DNA of 44,057 nt, from the NCBI GenBank assembly GCA_002343185.1, contig DDRT01000005.1, forward strand, positions 1-44,057, given 5' to 3'. Below the pieces are notes generated by a model that was not told the origin of the DNA, did not search any database, and saw nothing but the letters and a program-made list of their open reading frames with translations. Below are positions 25,893 to 34,311 of this stretch, piece by piece; position 1 is the stretch's first letter, and every line of letters begins with the position of its first letter. This DNA is from Deltaproteobacteria bacterium UBA2409 (GTDB lineage Bacteria; Bdellovibrionota_C; UBA2361; DDRT01). The position numbers were made by a program, and so were the translations under genes.

Positions 25893-26002
25893 TCGGCAAA
25901 CTGCTATCGGCAGTCGGAAAACTGATAACGGAGAGACGGAGAACTGGGAACGGCAGACAGCGAGCGGCTTACGGAGATATGGAGAACGGAGAGACGGGGA
26001 AC
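25893..26002. repeat. Degenerate direct repeats between prs and the acyl-CoA synthetase gene
   Basis: The 171-bp gap between two convergent genes contains two tandem 21-bp units (25893-25913 and 25914-25934, TCGGMAAACTGMTAWCGG core, 15 of 21 identical). It also contains an 18-bp direct repeat, AACGGAGAGACGGRGAAC, at 25927-25944 and 25985-26002 (17 of 18). The composition is purine-biased and unlike the neighbouring genes. No gene or clear terminator was seen in it. Confidence 0.7.
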
Positions 26003-26032
26003 AAGTAAACAGATAAGTCGATTGCCAGAAAA

Positions 26033-27772
26033 TTATAAATACATCCCCTCAACCAATTCTTTAAACTTTTCAGCAACAAGTTTTCTCTTTACTTTCATGG
26101 TAGGAGTTAAAAAACCATTCTCGATTGTAAAATCTTCTTTAATGATTCTAAAATCTTTAATCTGCTCATAAGTTGCTCGCTTTTGGTTTAACTTTTCTAT
26201 TACTATCCTTACCTGTTCTAAAATGTTCCCTTCAGCTAGAGGATCTACCGTAATTAATGCAACAATGTACGGCCTTCCATCTCCCAAGATTACAGCCTGT
26301 GAAATAGGTGGTGAACCTTTTAAAATATTCTCGAGTTCTTGAGGTGGTATTTTTTTCCCACCAGCAGTAACTATTAAATCTTTTTTTCTGTCAGTTATGA
26401 ATAAAAAACCATCCTGATCTAAGTATCCAATATCCCCAGTTTTAAACCATTCACCAAAACTCTCTTTAGTTGCTACTGGTCTATTGTAATACCCAGGAGA
26501 TATGTTTGGTCCGCGAAACAGAATTTCACCGTCATCTGCAATTTTTATCTCAACTCCATTCAGACAAGGGCCGACGGAACCGATTTTACGATTGTGTTTT
26601 CGATTTACATTAGTAGCAACAACAGTCTCGGTTAATCCATAACCTTCGTATATCTCAATTCCAATAGCATCGAAAAACTCGTTGACCGCAACAGGAAGTT
26701 TTGCGCCACCTGATATTGAATGCTGGAAACTTCCTCCAAAAAGTTTTTTCTTTAGTTTTGAACGAATTGGTGAGGTGCCATGGTATAGGAGAGAATTGAC
26801 GAGTGTTGATGCCTTGCTCTGTTTTTTGTCTTCATAAACCTGGAGAGCTGTCATAATTGTTAGTCGCACTAATTTACTATCAATACCTTCTAGCTTTAGC
26901 TTTATCTTTTCAAAAAGCCTTGGAACTACTGGAATAACTTCAGCATTAGAATTAGCCATATCCTTTGCAACCTGTACTAAATCAACTTTAGATTCAGTTT
27001 TCGAGATTACGCTTGGAAACTTTAATACGGCTGGAGTTAAAAAGCCGATATATCCTATCAATTTTGCAAACGAGTGAGCTAAGGGTAGAAACAAAAAAAG
27101 ACTCCCGTCTAAGGCAAACATGCCTGAGTCAATCGCTTGAACTACATTTGAAAGATGGTTTCCATGAGTTTGAATCACCCCTTTGGGAGGACCGGTTGTT
27201 CCTGATGTGTAAACAAGTGCAGCAATATCTGACCTAGTAACCAGAGGAAATTCAATCGGTTTTTGTGGATCTGAAAAAATAGTCTGAAGCTCAACCACTA
27301 TTTCAAGTTCTGGGGCTGATTCAAAGGATATAATTTTCCTAAAATTCAGCTTAACCTTTTTTGAAGATCTATCTTCAACTTCAGGAATCAGAAACTCATT
27401 TTCTGAAAGAAATCTCAGTTTGTTAATCTGTTCTTCATTCTCACAAAAAACAACTTTTGCACCAGAGTCGTAGAGTATAAAACCTACCTCTTCAGCAACA
27501 AGGGAATGATAGACAGAGACCGATATTGCACCGAGAGAAACTATAGCTAGATCAGCTATCATCCACTCGGCTCTAGTATTGGATAGGATTGCTACAGAGT
27601 CCCCCTTTTTTACCCCAATACTGGCCAGGTAGTAGGCAAGATTTTTAACCTGTTCTTTTACAGAGCTGAGTTCTGCTATGTTCTTATCTGCAGTCTCATA
27701 AACAGTGTCATAGGTTGCCTTAAAAAAAGCATCTCTTAGATTGCTTGCTGCTTGTATTATCTCTTTATCCAC
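26033..27772 (-). CDS. Long-chain acyl-CoA synthetase (AMP-binding, FAA1/FadD15 type)
   Basis: This enzyme activates fatty acids to acyl-CoA through an acyl-AMP intermediate. The 579-aa product shows the P-loop-like motif YTSGTTGPPKGVIQTHGN, GYGLTETVVATNVN, and the adenylate-binding motif TGDIGYLDQDGFLFITDRKK. The C-terminal ITAGGKKIPP-type segment (here IVTAGGKKIPPQELEN) follows. The FAA1-type (YngI/ACSL) subfamily fits best because of the long insert before the C-terminal domain. The start is GTG at 27770-27772, with AAAGG immediately upstream. It is divergent from the small membrane protein gene. Chain-length preference cannot be read from sequence. Confidence 0.93.
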   Translation of the reverse strand: MDKEIIQAASNLRDAFFKATYDTVYETADKNIAELSSVKEQVKNLAYYLASIGVKKGDSVAILSNTRAEWMIADLAIVSLGAISVSVYHSLVAEEVGFILYDSGAKVVFCENEEQINKLRFLSENEFLIPEVEDRSSKKVKLNFRKIISFESAPELEIVVELQTIFSDPQKPIEFPLVTRSDIAALVYTSGTTGPPKGVIQTHGNHLSNVVQAIDSGMFALDGSLFLFLPLAHSFAKLIGYIGFLTPAVLKFPSVISKTESKVDLVQVAKDMANSNAEVIPVVPRLFEKIKLKLEGIDSKLVRLTIMTALQVYEDKKQSKASTLVNSLLYHGTSPIRSKLKKKLFGGSFQHSISGGAKLPVAVNEFFDAIGIEIYEGYGLTETVVATNVNRKHNRKIGSVGPCLNGVEIKIADDGEILFRGPNISPGYYNRPVATKESFGEWFKTGDIGYLDQDGFLFITDRKKDLIVTAGGKKIPPQELENILKGSPPISQAVILGDGRPYIVALITVDPLAEGNILEQVRIVIEKLNQKRATYEQIKDFRIIKEDFTIENGFLTPTMKVKRKLVAEKFKELVEGMYL

Positions 27773-27823
27773 ACCTTTAAGAGTGTTTCACGAATCATAC
27801 AAATTTTGCTAGTATATATCGTT

Positions 27824-28063
27824 GTGACTCTTGATGAATTTTTTTCTGGTTTCTTAAAGCGCCCTAAATCTGAGTGGAGGACTATTTCCAGTAATATTAT
27901 CAATCAGCTCAGAAACTGGATAAATGAAAGCCCAGAAGTTGCTTTTTTGGCCAGTTTTTTGCTCGGGTTAACTGTAGCATTGGCCTTTAAGTTCTTTATT
28001 TGCGTGGGATTTATATTAGGTCTAACTGGTTGGGCTGTCTACTACTTTGCTCCTACTGAGTAG
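27824..28063 (+). CDS. Small membrane protein, function unknown
   Basis: From the GTG at 27824 the product is 79 aa. It has a soluble N-terminus with Trp/Arg-rich helices (FFSGFLKRPKSEWRTISSN...) and a hydrophobic hairpin near 40-75 (FLASFLLGLTVALAFKFFICVGFILGLTGW). The frame opens at 27752, but that would overlap the divergent acyl-CoA synthetase start and skip an apparent -10 box (TATATA, 27813-27818) that ends 5 bases before the GTG. Both the start and the leaderless reading are inferences. Confidence 0.6.
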   Translation: MTLDEFFSGFLKRPKSEWRTISSNIINQLRNWINESPEVAFLASFLLGLTVALAFKFFICVGFILGLTGWAVYYFAPTE

Positions 28064-28128
28064 AAAATACTGAACACCCATTCTTTTTCCTCTTGTACCT
28101 TTTAGGGTTTTTGCCGCATCTTACAAGT

Positions 28129-28173
28129 ATGACGAGAGAACTAAAGTTTTTTCGTAGAATGTCGATTGAATAG
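28129..28173 (+). CDS. Possible 14-residue leader peptide
   Basis: A short frame encodes MTRELKFFRRMSIE and stops 8 bases before a terminator-like hairpin (28182-28211), which precedes the gene at 28251. The layout (short peptide, terminator, second hairpin, strong ribosome site) resembles an attenuator. Three of 14 residues are Arg and two are Phe. There is no clear Shine-Dalgarno sequence or strong promoter before it, so the frame could be chance. Confidence 0.25.
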   Translation: MTRELKFFRRMSIE

Positions 28174-28181
28174 GTAGCCGG

Positions 28182-28211
28182 ATTGCTTGTGCAAGCGGTA
28201 TGATTTTTTTT
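28182..28211 (+). terminator. Intrinsic terminator or attenuator hairpin
   Basis: ATTGCTTG (28182-28189) pairs with CAAGCGGT (28192-28199, two G-T pairs) and is followed closely by eight T at 28204-28211. It may end transcription of the small membrane protein gene, or act as an attenuator in the leader of the gene at 28251. Confidence 0.6.
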
Positions 28212-28214
28212 AAA

Positions 28215-28247
28215 CCGTTTTCTTGCGAAAACGGCTTATAGGAGAGG
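28215..28247 (+). promoter_or_regulatory. Perfect hairpin plus strong ribosome binding site
   Basis: CCGTTTTC (28215-28222) and GAAAACGG (28227-28234) form a perfect 8-bp stem with loop TTGC. The stem ends six bases before GGAGAGG (28241-28247), which lies 3 bases from the ATG at 28251. A stem this close to the ribosome site could affect initiation or protect the 5' end after processing. Confidence 0.55.
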
Positions 28248-28250
28248 CGA

Positions 28251-28640
28251 ATGAAACCAAATCTTCTTATGGTAAATTTAGCTGAAGATCTGGAGCTAGC
28301 GGGACTTGTTTGGCAACCAGAGATTGGTGACGAGATCTCGCACAGAAAAGAGCGAGAGCAGGTTCAGATCCTCGTAGACCCTCAAGGGTTAACCCCAGGT
28401 GAATTAAGGTCTATCTTTCTTTGGCTTCCAACAGTTGAACAACTTGTCCACCAATTTGAAGCACGTCAGGCTATTGTCGAGCATGTTGGTTTTGAGCTGT
28501 CAAAGTCATCGATGATCTACAGAACAGTTATAAAGTTTAAGGAAGCTCAGATTGAAGCGGCTCATGAATCAATGAGGGTTGCGATGGGATTTGCCTTAAG
28601 AGACCTGCTACTTGTTAACAATGACGAGGCTATCCACTGA
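28251..28640 (+). CDS. Conserved-looking cytoplasmic protein of unknown function
   Basis: I do not recognise a family. The 129-aa product has no signal peptide or membrane segment. It is rich in Glu and Gln, with predicted alternation of helix and strand, and two C-terminal helices (IYRTVIKFKEAQIEAAHESMRV and GFALRDLLLVNND). It has the strongest Shine-Dalgarno sequence in the window (GGAGAGG) and a structured leader. Its last 33 bp overlap the 3' end of the convergent receiver gene at 28608. Confidence 0.75.
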   Translation: MKPNLLMVNLAEDLELAGLVWQPEIGDEISHRKEREQVQILVDPQGLTPGELRSIFLWLPTVEQLVHQFEARQAIVEHVGFELSKSSMIYRTVIKFKEAQIEAAHESMRVAMGFALRDLLLVNNDEAIH

Positions 28641-28958
28641 GTCTAACACAACTTTTAACGCCGCTTGGGTAAAAGGTTTTTTCAAAACCGAATAGTTCGC
28701 TTCTCCAAACTGATCAGAATCAGCAGTCATTAAAATGCATGGAACATCAGAGATACTTTTTATCCAAGTGAGGAGAGAAATACCATCAACTTCTGGCATC
28801 ATCCTATCAGATAGAACTAGATCGAAACAATCACTCGTAAAAAGCTCCATAGCTTCAGAACCATTTTTTGAAAGGGTTACTGAGTGACCTAGTGATTGTA
28901 GCATAACTCTACAAACCTCACGTATCATTGGGTCATCATCAACCACTAACAATTTCAT
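28608..28958 (-). CDS. Single-domain response regulator (CheY-like receiver)
   Basis: The 116-aa product is a bare receiver domain. The acidic pocket is D7-D9 (LVVDDDP), the phosphoacceptor D51 (DLVLSDRMMPEVDG), the conserved Thr is T78 (LMTAD) and the Lys is K94 (LKKPF). There is no output domain. It overlaps the HDOD-GAF gene by one base (TAATG) and is last in an operon with that gene and the hybrid kinase, so it may be their phosphorelay partner. Confidence 0.92.
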   Translation of the reverse strand: MKLLVVDDDPMIREVCRVMLQSLGHSVTLSKNGSEAMELFTSDCFDLVLSDRMMPEVDGISLLTWIKSISDVPCILMTADSDQFGEANYSVLKKPFTQAALKVVLDSVDSLVIVNK

Positions 28959-30412
28959 TAAACTTTCCTCTGAGATGTTGCTAAGAGAGCCTTTTCTATT
29001 AGGTCGGCTATATGCAGCACTACCTGTTTTTCTTTGTCCAGAATTGGAGAACCGTTTCTTCTATCCCCATAAATAACACCGATAAGTCTATCACCTGCAC
29101 CGATCGGTATCGCCATTGTCGGATTCGAATCAGGGAAAAGTCCAATCCCCTCAAAGTGGGATTTTTTGGATCTTAATGCGCTAGCGACTACTGGGACTTT
29201 TGGTTGTGCGAGATCAATCTCACATTGATTTGGATTAAAATTTGCCTCACTTCCAAGCATCATTCTCCCAACAATTTTCTGCCTTGTATTGTTTAGAAGT
29301 AGTAATATAACTCTGTCAAATTTAAGTCCGAACGCCACAGCTTCCATAACTGAAGTTAAAATTGATGCAGTAGGTTCCCCAGCATCAAGAGCTTCCTTTA
29401 TCTCATTAACATATGAACTATATTCTTGTTCGTATGAGCCTGAGTTATTCGATGATTCAGGATTATATTGAGCCACAAATTCAGGAAGGGGTGGAAGAGT
29501 TAGTTGAATCGTAGAGCAGTGCTCTGCAAACATAGCAGGAAGTGCTCCTATTGATGATTCAAGAACTCCATCTGGGAGATTTAGCTCTTTTTTAAGAGAG
29601 TTAATCATATGGTCAACAGCTGCTTTTGAGCCCCCTTCAGAGATGACTTGGGTGACCCTTTCAGCAGCAGAGATGCTTTTCCCTAGTTTTAAAGTCTGAT
29701 CCTTTAAGATGGGTAGTGTTTGTCCTGGTGCAACTTTTGTAGGATTTTCAACTTCTTTTAGAAGTTCAAGATAAAATGGAGGAAGCTCTAATGCTTTTAT
29801 CACCTCGCTACTTATTTGAACTACTGTAAGACCTGTTAGCTCATGAATCGCCTGCTTTACTGGGATTTGTTTTGCTTGTGCTCGTCTAAAAGCATTTTCG
29901 TAAACTTGAGGGAAATAAAATGCTAATAAAAGAACACCTAGCTCTAAGAATGCGCCTGCCAGATAACCAGTCTCTTCTTGTTTTGCATCTTTTTGAGTTT
30001 GAGGTGTAATTGTGCTTGCAAGAAGGGAAGTTAGAATAGTTTTTCTTAAGCATGAAGCAAAGGGTGTATCCTTTCTTGCGTGTGGAACGAATTTTTGGAG
30101 CAAGATAAGTCCAGCACAAAGCTCAGCAAGTGCCTTCATTCCTAGTTGAACAACAGCCTGGCTGATAGTCATAATCGGCTTTGCTCTTTGAAAGTATGCA
30201 CTGTTTACCACAGACAGGATCCGAGTTCCTAGCGATGGCTCTCTAAGTATTAGTTCCGTGATTTTATCTCCAGGAGTTTTCGGGTCTGATGCCAAACGTC
30301 TAAGCTCTGTTACGACTCTAGCACTGGCAGGAAAATCCCCATCTTTTTTCAGAGCTTTTTTGAGCTTTTCCAATAATTCTTCCGGCGATTCTGTAGTTGT
30401 AGTATCAAGCAT
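28958..30412 (-). CDS. HDOD domain protein with C-terminal GAF domain
   Basis: HDOD domains are HD-related modules without the catalytic metal-binding residues, commonly found in signal transduction. The 484-aa product carries HDOD over roughly residues 20-220 (LREPSLGTRILSVVNSAYF, the diagnostic stretch). A linker follows, then a GAF sensor domain (about 330-480, ending in the pattern IPIGAGDRLIGVIYGDRRNG). The start overlaps the end of the hybrid kinase gene by 8 bp. The three-gene arrangement suggests the HDOD-GAF protein relays or tunes kinase signalling; no ligand is predicted. Confidence 0.88.
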   Translation of the reverse strand: MLDTTTTESPEELLEKLKKALKKDGDFPASARVVTELRRLASDPKTPGDKITELILREPSLGTRILSVVNSAYFQRAKPIMTISQAVVQLGMKALAELCAGLILLQKFVPHARKDTPFASCLRKTILTSLLASTITPQTQKDAKQEETGYLAGAFLELGVLLLAFYFPQVYENAFRRAQAKQIPVKQAIHELTGLTVVQISSEVIKALELPPFYLELLKEVENPTKVAPGQTLPILKDQTLKLGKSISAAERVTQVISEGGSKAAVDHMINSLKKELNLPDGVLESSIGALPAMFAEHCSTIQLTLPPLPEFVAQYNPESSNNSGSYEQEYSSYVNEIKEALDAGEPTASILTSVMEAVAFGLKFDRVILLLLNNTRQKIVGRMMLGSEANFNPNQCEIDLAQPKVPVVASALRSKKSHFEGIGLFPDSNPTMAIPIGAGDRLIGVIYGDRRNGSPILDKEKQVVLHIADLIEKALLATSQRKV

Positions 30413-32483
30413 TTTTATTTAGAGCTCCCTGTAAAGTTAAAGATCTAACACTTCTTATCACATCATTTGGTTTAAAAGGTTTAGGTATAAACAGTGATGC
30501 ACCTGCTTCTACTGCTGCATCCTCATCACTTTGAAATGCACAAGCGCTAAGGACTATGATTGGAACCGATAATGCTTTTTCATTCCTTACATAATCAACT
30601 AGAGCTAGACCACTCTCTCCCGGCATTGCAATATCAGTTAGTATTATATCAGGCACAGAAGCGCATAATCTTTCTTTAGCCGATAAAACCGAATCTGCCG
30701 ATTCTACAGAAGCGCCAGCAGCTTTTAGTACATGAACTAGAACTTCGACCGTGGCCTGATTGTCATCAACAACCAACGCTTTTAGACCATCTAATCTTAC
30801 CCTGGTTGTTTCTTTCTCTTCTTTTGTGATCTGAACAGGATCCCCTTGAGCTAATGGCATCATTATCCAAAATGTTGAGCCACGACCTATTTCGCTCTCT
30901 ACTCCGATCCTTCCGCCATTAATCTCTACAAGATGTTTTGTAAGATTTAATCCGATTCCTGTTCCTTCTTGACTCAAGGAGTACGAATCTTCTCCTCTTT
31001 CGAATCTCTCAAATAATTTAGCCTGCTTTTCTTTAGATATTCCAACTCCAGTATCATGAATCTCGATTTTTATCTTATCAACATTCAAAGAGACTTCTAA
31101 CCAAACCTCACCTTCTTCAGGGGTGTATTTTACAGAGTTAGATAAAATATTGAGTATTATCTGCTGAAGATGCTTCGGATCTGCATAAATTCCTCGATCT
31201 GCGAGATTTTCAGGTATAACGAGCTCTCTTACTTTAACTTTTTTATTTATAGCCTGCTGTAGAATTAATTTATATGGAGCAGTTAGGGCATCTTTGACTG
31301 CGACTCGTTTTGGCTCTGGGGCCTCTTTTCCTGACTCTACACGTGCAAGGTTTAAAACATCGTCAATTAAATTTTTTAGATGCTCACTAGATCTAGTTAT
31401 TGCATTAAGTCCGTCAAGTTGTTGTTCGTTAAGGGGTCCAAAAATTCCATCTGCTAACACACTTGAATATCCAACTATAGCTGTAAGGGGAGTCCTAAGT
31501 TCATGGCTCATGTTAGCAAGGAATCTTGATTTTGCCTGATTAGCTTCTTCGGCTCTTGCTGTTTGAACAGCTAGATCTTGGGTTCTCTCAGCGACTAACT
31601 CTTCTAGTCTTTCAGTATATTTGGTAAGCCTGCTCTGTGCCTTAGAATTTGCAAGTGCTACTGCTGCTCCCTGACAGAATTCTTCAAATCTAGTAAGATC
31701 TTGTGACGCTATTCCGTGCTTTCTTCTAAACCCTAAAACAAGAACCCCTAATGTTTCACCTCTAATTTCGAGCGCACAGGCATCGACCGTATCTAAACCT
31801 AGATCGCACATAAATTGTAAAGTTGGGTCACCCTGTGCCTGATTCGTTGGGACTGATAAATGTCCTCCAACTCTTAAAACTTGACCTAAGATTCCGTCAT
31901 CAACTCCAAATGTTTGTTCAACGCTGTTACATCCGTAAGCACCATTAAGAACGAGCATATCATCCGATTCTGACAGAAATAAAAGAGAGGCATCTGCTGA
32001 GAATCTAAAAGCGCCTTCTCTAGAGATAGTTTTAGTAATTCTGTCTATGGAAACATTTCTAGCATTTAGTTGGTTTAATTCATTTAATACCTGGAGTCTG
32101 TCATGAAGAAGTTGAGAGTTAACTCCAGTTTTAAAGCGTTCATATTGAAACCCAATTAAAGAAGCACATGATTTTAGTACGGCATTTTCCTCTGTAGAAA
32201 ATGGTGAGTGACGAATTACCGCAAGTGCTCCAACAATTGCACCGAAGGATGTGATATCAAAAGAGTGGTAACTCTCTGTAGTTTTCGATGTCAGGCAAGT
32301 AGAGTGAAATTCTTTCGTATATGTAATTGGTTCTATATGATCTTTTTCACTTGGAAGAAGAATCGCTGCCTCTTCAATATTGAGAGCATCAGTAAGTGAT
32401 TTTAAGACTTGCCTGTAGAAATCGCCTGGTTCCTCGCCGCTTTCAAGCAGTTTAGTCCATTCTAATAGAATTTCGTATTTCAA
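30405..32483 (-). CDS. GAF-GAF hybrid histidine kinase with receiver domain
   Basis: The 692-aa cytoplasmic protein has a first GAF-like region (about 15-115), a second GAF (about 135-280) and a coiled coil (about 285-318). HisKA follows with H327 in FLANMSHELRTPLTAI, then HATPase with N box LNILSNSVKYT and G box GTGIGLNLTKHL. A C-terminal receiver has D617 (DIILTD), S646 and K668. The start is TTG at 32483 with AGGGG upstream; no ATG gives the family start. It has no membrane segments, so it senses an intracellular signal. It overlaps the HDOD-GAF gene by 8 bp. Confidence 0.92.
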   Translation of the reverse strand: MKYEILLEWTKLLESGEEPGDFYRQVLKSLTDALNIEEAAILLPSEKDHIEPITYTKEFHSTCLTSKTTESYHSFDITSFGAIVGALAVIRHSPFSTEENAVLKSCASLIGFQYERFKTGVNSQLLHDRLQVLNELNQLNARNVSIDRITKTISREGAFRFSADASLLFLSESDDMLVLNGAYGCNSVEQTFGVDDGILGQVLRVGGHLSVPTNQAQGDPTLQFMCDLGLDTVDACALEIRGETLGVLVLGFRRKHGIASQDLTRFEEFCQGAAVALANSKAQSRLTKYTERLEELVAERTQDLAVQTARAEEANQAKSRFLANMSHELRTPLTAIVGYSSVLADGIFGPLNEQQLDGLNAITRSSEHLKNLIDDVLNLARVESGKEAPEPKRVAVKDALTAPYKLILQQAINKKVKVRELVIPENLADRGIYADPKHLQQIILNILSNSVKYTPEEGEVWLEVSLNVDKIKIEIHDTGVGISKEKQAKLFERFERGEDSYSLSQEGTGIGLNLTKHLVEINGGRIGVESEIGRGSTFWIMMPLAQGDPVQITKEEKETTRVRLDGLKALVVDDNQATVEVLVHVLKAAGASVESADSVLSAKERLCASVPDIILTDIAMPGESGLALVDYVRNEKALSVPIIVLSACAFQSDEDAAVEAGASLFIPKPFKPNDVIRSVRSLTLQGALNKNA

Positions 32484-32544
32484 GCCCTTAAGACCCCTCC
32501 ATCAAAGGGTATCGGTAGATCTTTATCAGCACTTAAGGGTGGTC

Positions 32545-32550
32545 TATAGT
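32545..32550 (+). promoter_or_regulatory. Probable -10 box of the CBS-pair gene
   Basis: TATAGT ends 6 bases before the ATG at 32557, and no Shine-Dalgarno sequence is present, so the transcript probably starts at the A of the ATG. The -35 (TTTATC, 17 bp upstream) is weak. Confidence 0.45.
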
Positions 32551-32556
32551 TATAAA

Positions 32557-32937
32557 ATGAGCACAAAAATAAAGGATGTAATGAGCCATCCAGTTATAAG
32601 TATCGGTGGCGATATTCAACTTAGCCACGCAAAAAAGATGATGTACGAAAATGGTATTAAGCACTTACCGGTATTAGATCGGGGTTCACTTATAGGGCTT
32701 TTAAGCGACAGAGATGTAAAACTATGTTATGCAGTTGATGGTGCAAAGGCTGATACTCTTAAAGTTGCTGATGCCTGTTCGCCTGAGGTTTTTGCTGTTG
32801 AACAAGAAGAGAGTTTATCGTTCGTCTGTAAGCGAATGGCCGAAGAGGGGCTAGGAAGCGCAGTTATTGTTGAAGGTGATCGAGCCGTTGGTATTTTTAC
32901 AGTCACCGACGCTTGCCGGCTCCTCGCTTGTCGGTAG
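32557..32937 (+). CDS. CBS-pair domain protein
   Basis: The 126-aa product consists of two tandem CBS domains (about 5-60 and 70-125), the second ending IVEGDRAVGIFTVTDACRLLA. Such stand-alone pairs bind adenine nucleotides or similar ligands and regulate partner proteins. The frame opens 18 bp earlier, but MSTKIKDVMSHPV is the usual CBS start and lies just after a -10 box. Its 3' end overlaps the convergent sulfatase gene by 35 bp. Confidence 0.88.
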   Translation: MSTKIKDVMSHPVISIGGDIQLSHAKKMMYENGIKHLPVLDRGSLIGLLSDRDVKLCYAVDGAKADTLKVADACSPEVFAVEQEESLSFVCKRMAEEGLGSAVIVEGDRAVGIFTVTDACRLLACR

Positions 32938-34210
32938 TTATAGTAGTTATCTTTTTTATTCTGCTAGCAACTGGCAGTAACCTATTGTATGACTGATGAG
33001 CTTGGACAGAGAGTGTTCTTCTAAGTAGATTAACTTTTTCGTAAGGGTCAGTTTCTAGATCAAAAAAAACTCTCCTTCCTTTTTCAGGAATCAAAAGCTT
33101 ATATCTATGATCCCTAACAGTTATGCCATCCAAGGTTTTTTGACCAGGGAGTCTATTAGCTACCTTATCGGAATTGAATATTTGAGAATAATTCCATTTT
33201 CTAGGGCTAACTATCGAAGGATCTTTTAATGATGCAGCAAAAGACAGGGAGTCTTTCCCATTAAAAGTAATACCTAAAAGTTCTAATACTGTGGCATGAA
33301 TGTCAGTGAGGTGAATTAGACCCTCGATTGTACTACCTTGTGGAATCCCGGGGCCTGCTACTAAGAGTGGAACGTGAATTCCCCCTTGGTATAAGGTTCC
33401 TTTTCCTTTGCTACCTTTAAACGGAGGTTGTTTTAAAGATGATGAGGTTCCGTTGTCCCCTAAAATAAAAACATAAGTTGATGAAAGATCAATCTGTTCT
33501 AATAGTCTGCCCAGTTCAGTATCAAGTGCTTCTATCATAAGTGTATACTGATCACTCTCTGAGGTTACAGCGCGCTCAGTAGTTAATCCTGAAGGTGGAG
33601 TATGAAGTGGATGATGAGGTGCTATAAATGCAAGCCATAAAAGCCATGGGTTATTCTGCGCCGAAATCCAGTCTAAAGAATCGTCGACTAATTCAGTTGT
33701 ATGATAGTTATTTACAAGAACTCGTTCTCCATTAACGTTCTTTTTCCAGTTGAAGTAGTTAGGAATTACTCCAGAAATTGTTCCGGAAAAAAGATCGTAT
33801 CCCTGTTTTATAGGATCTTTAGCTCCAGTTGAAACATGCCACTTTCCTATATTAGCGGTTGAGTAGTTTGGATAAATTGATTTAATTCTTTCAGGAAGAG
33901 TTTTTTCAGATAGCTTTAAGGAATCTTGTGGCCTTTTGGGGTGAACTCTGTAGCCAACACCAGTTTTATAAGGATACTTGCCAGTCAAAATTGCAGATCT
34001 AGTAGGGGAGCAGGTGGGCATTGACCAGGCATTTTTAATGAGAGCTCCTTTTTGCCTGAATTGTTCTATATTCGGAGTTCTTGGGGACCAATCATAAGGG
34101 TGATATACAGAAAGATAGTCTACCCCTATATCATCAAGTATAATAATTGCGACATTTTTGTCCTGTGCTGTCGAAAGGGCAGCAAATATAAGAATCACTA
34201 AAAAGTACAT
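32903..34210 (-). CDS. Exported sulfatase (type I, formylglycine-dependent)
   Basis: Sulfatases hydrolyse sulfate esters. The 435-aa product has a short signal peptide (MYFLVILIFAALSTA). The metal-binding DD sits at 26-27 (IIILDDIGVD), the signature C67-S-P-T-R71 follows in the SMPTCSPTRSAILTGKYP context, then IGKWHVS and FILGDNGTSS. The Cys of C-x-P-x-R must be oxidised to formylglycine by a maturase. None is in the window. The fold also covers phosphonate and other hydrolases, but the signature favours a true sulfatase. The natural substrate is unknown; sulfated polysaccharide is typical for exported members. Confidence 0.9.
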   Translation of the reverse strand: MYFLVILIFAALSTAQDKNVAIIILDDIGVDYLSVYHPYDWSPRTPNIEQFRQKGALIKNAWSMPTCSPTRSAILTGKYPYKTGVGYRVHPKRPQDSLKLSEKTLPERIKSIYPNYSTANIGKWHVSTGAKDPIKQGYDLFSGTISGVIPNYFNWKKNVNGERVLVNNYHTTELVDDSLDWISAQNNPWLLWLAFIAPHHPLHTPPSGLTTERAVTSESDQYTLMIEALDTELGRLLEQIDLSSTYVFILGDNGTSSSLKQPPFKGSKGKGTLYQGGIHVPLLVAGPGIPQGSTIEGLIHLTDIHATVLELLGITFNGKDSLSFAASLKDPSIVSPRKWNYSQIFNSDKVANRLPGQKTLDGITVRDHRYKLLIPEKGRRVFFDLETDPYEKVNLLRRTLSVQAHQSYNRLLPVASRIKKITTITTDKRGAGKRR

Positions 34211-34311
34211 TGTGATAAGAAACTAATAGATTTTATCCCATTCTCTCAATCCCTTATTTTTAGAGTCAGATCCTTAAGCAAATTTCCTAAATAGCCGATC
34301 CTTAAATTTAG

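Noticed and set aside
32903..34210. Alkaline phosphatase or phosphonate hydrolase reading of the 435-aa enzyme
   Set aside because: The C-S-P-T-R signature in its usual context marks a formylglycine-dependent sulfatase.
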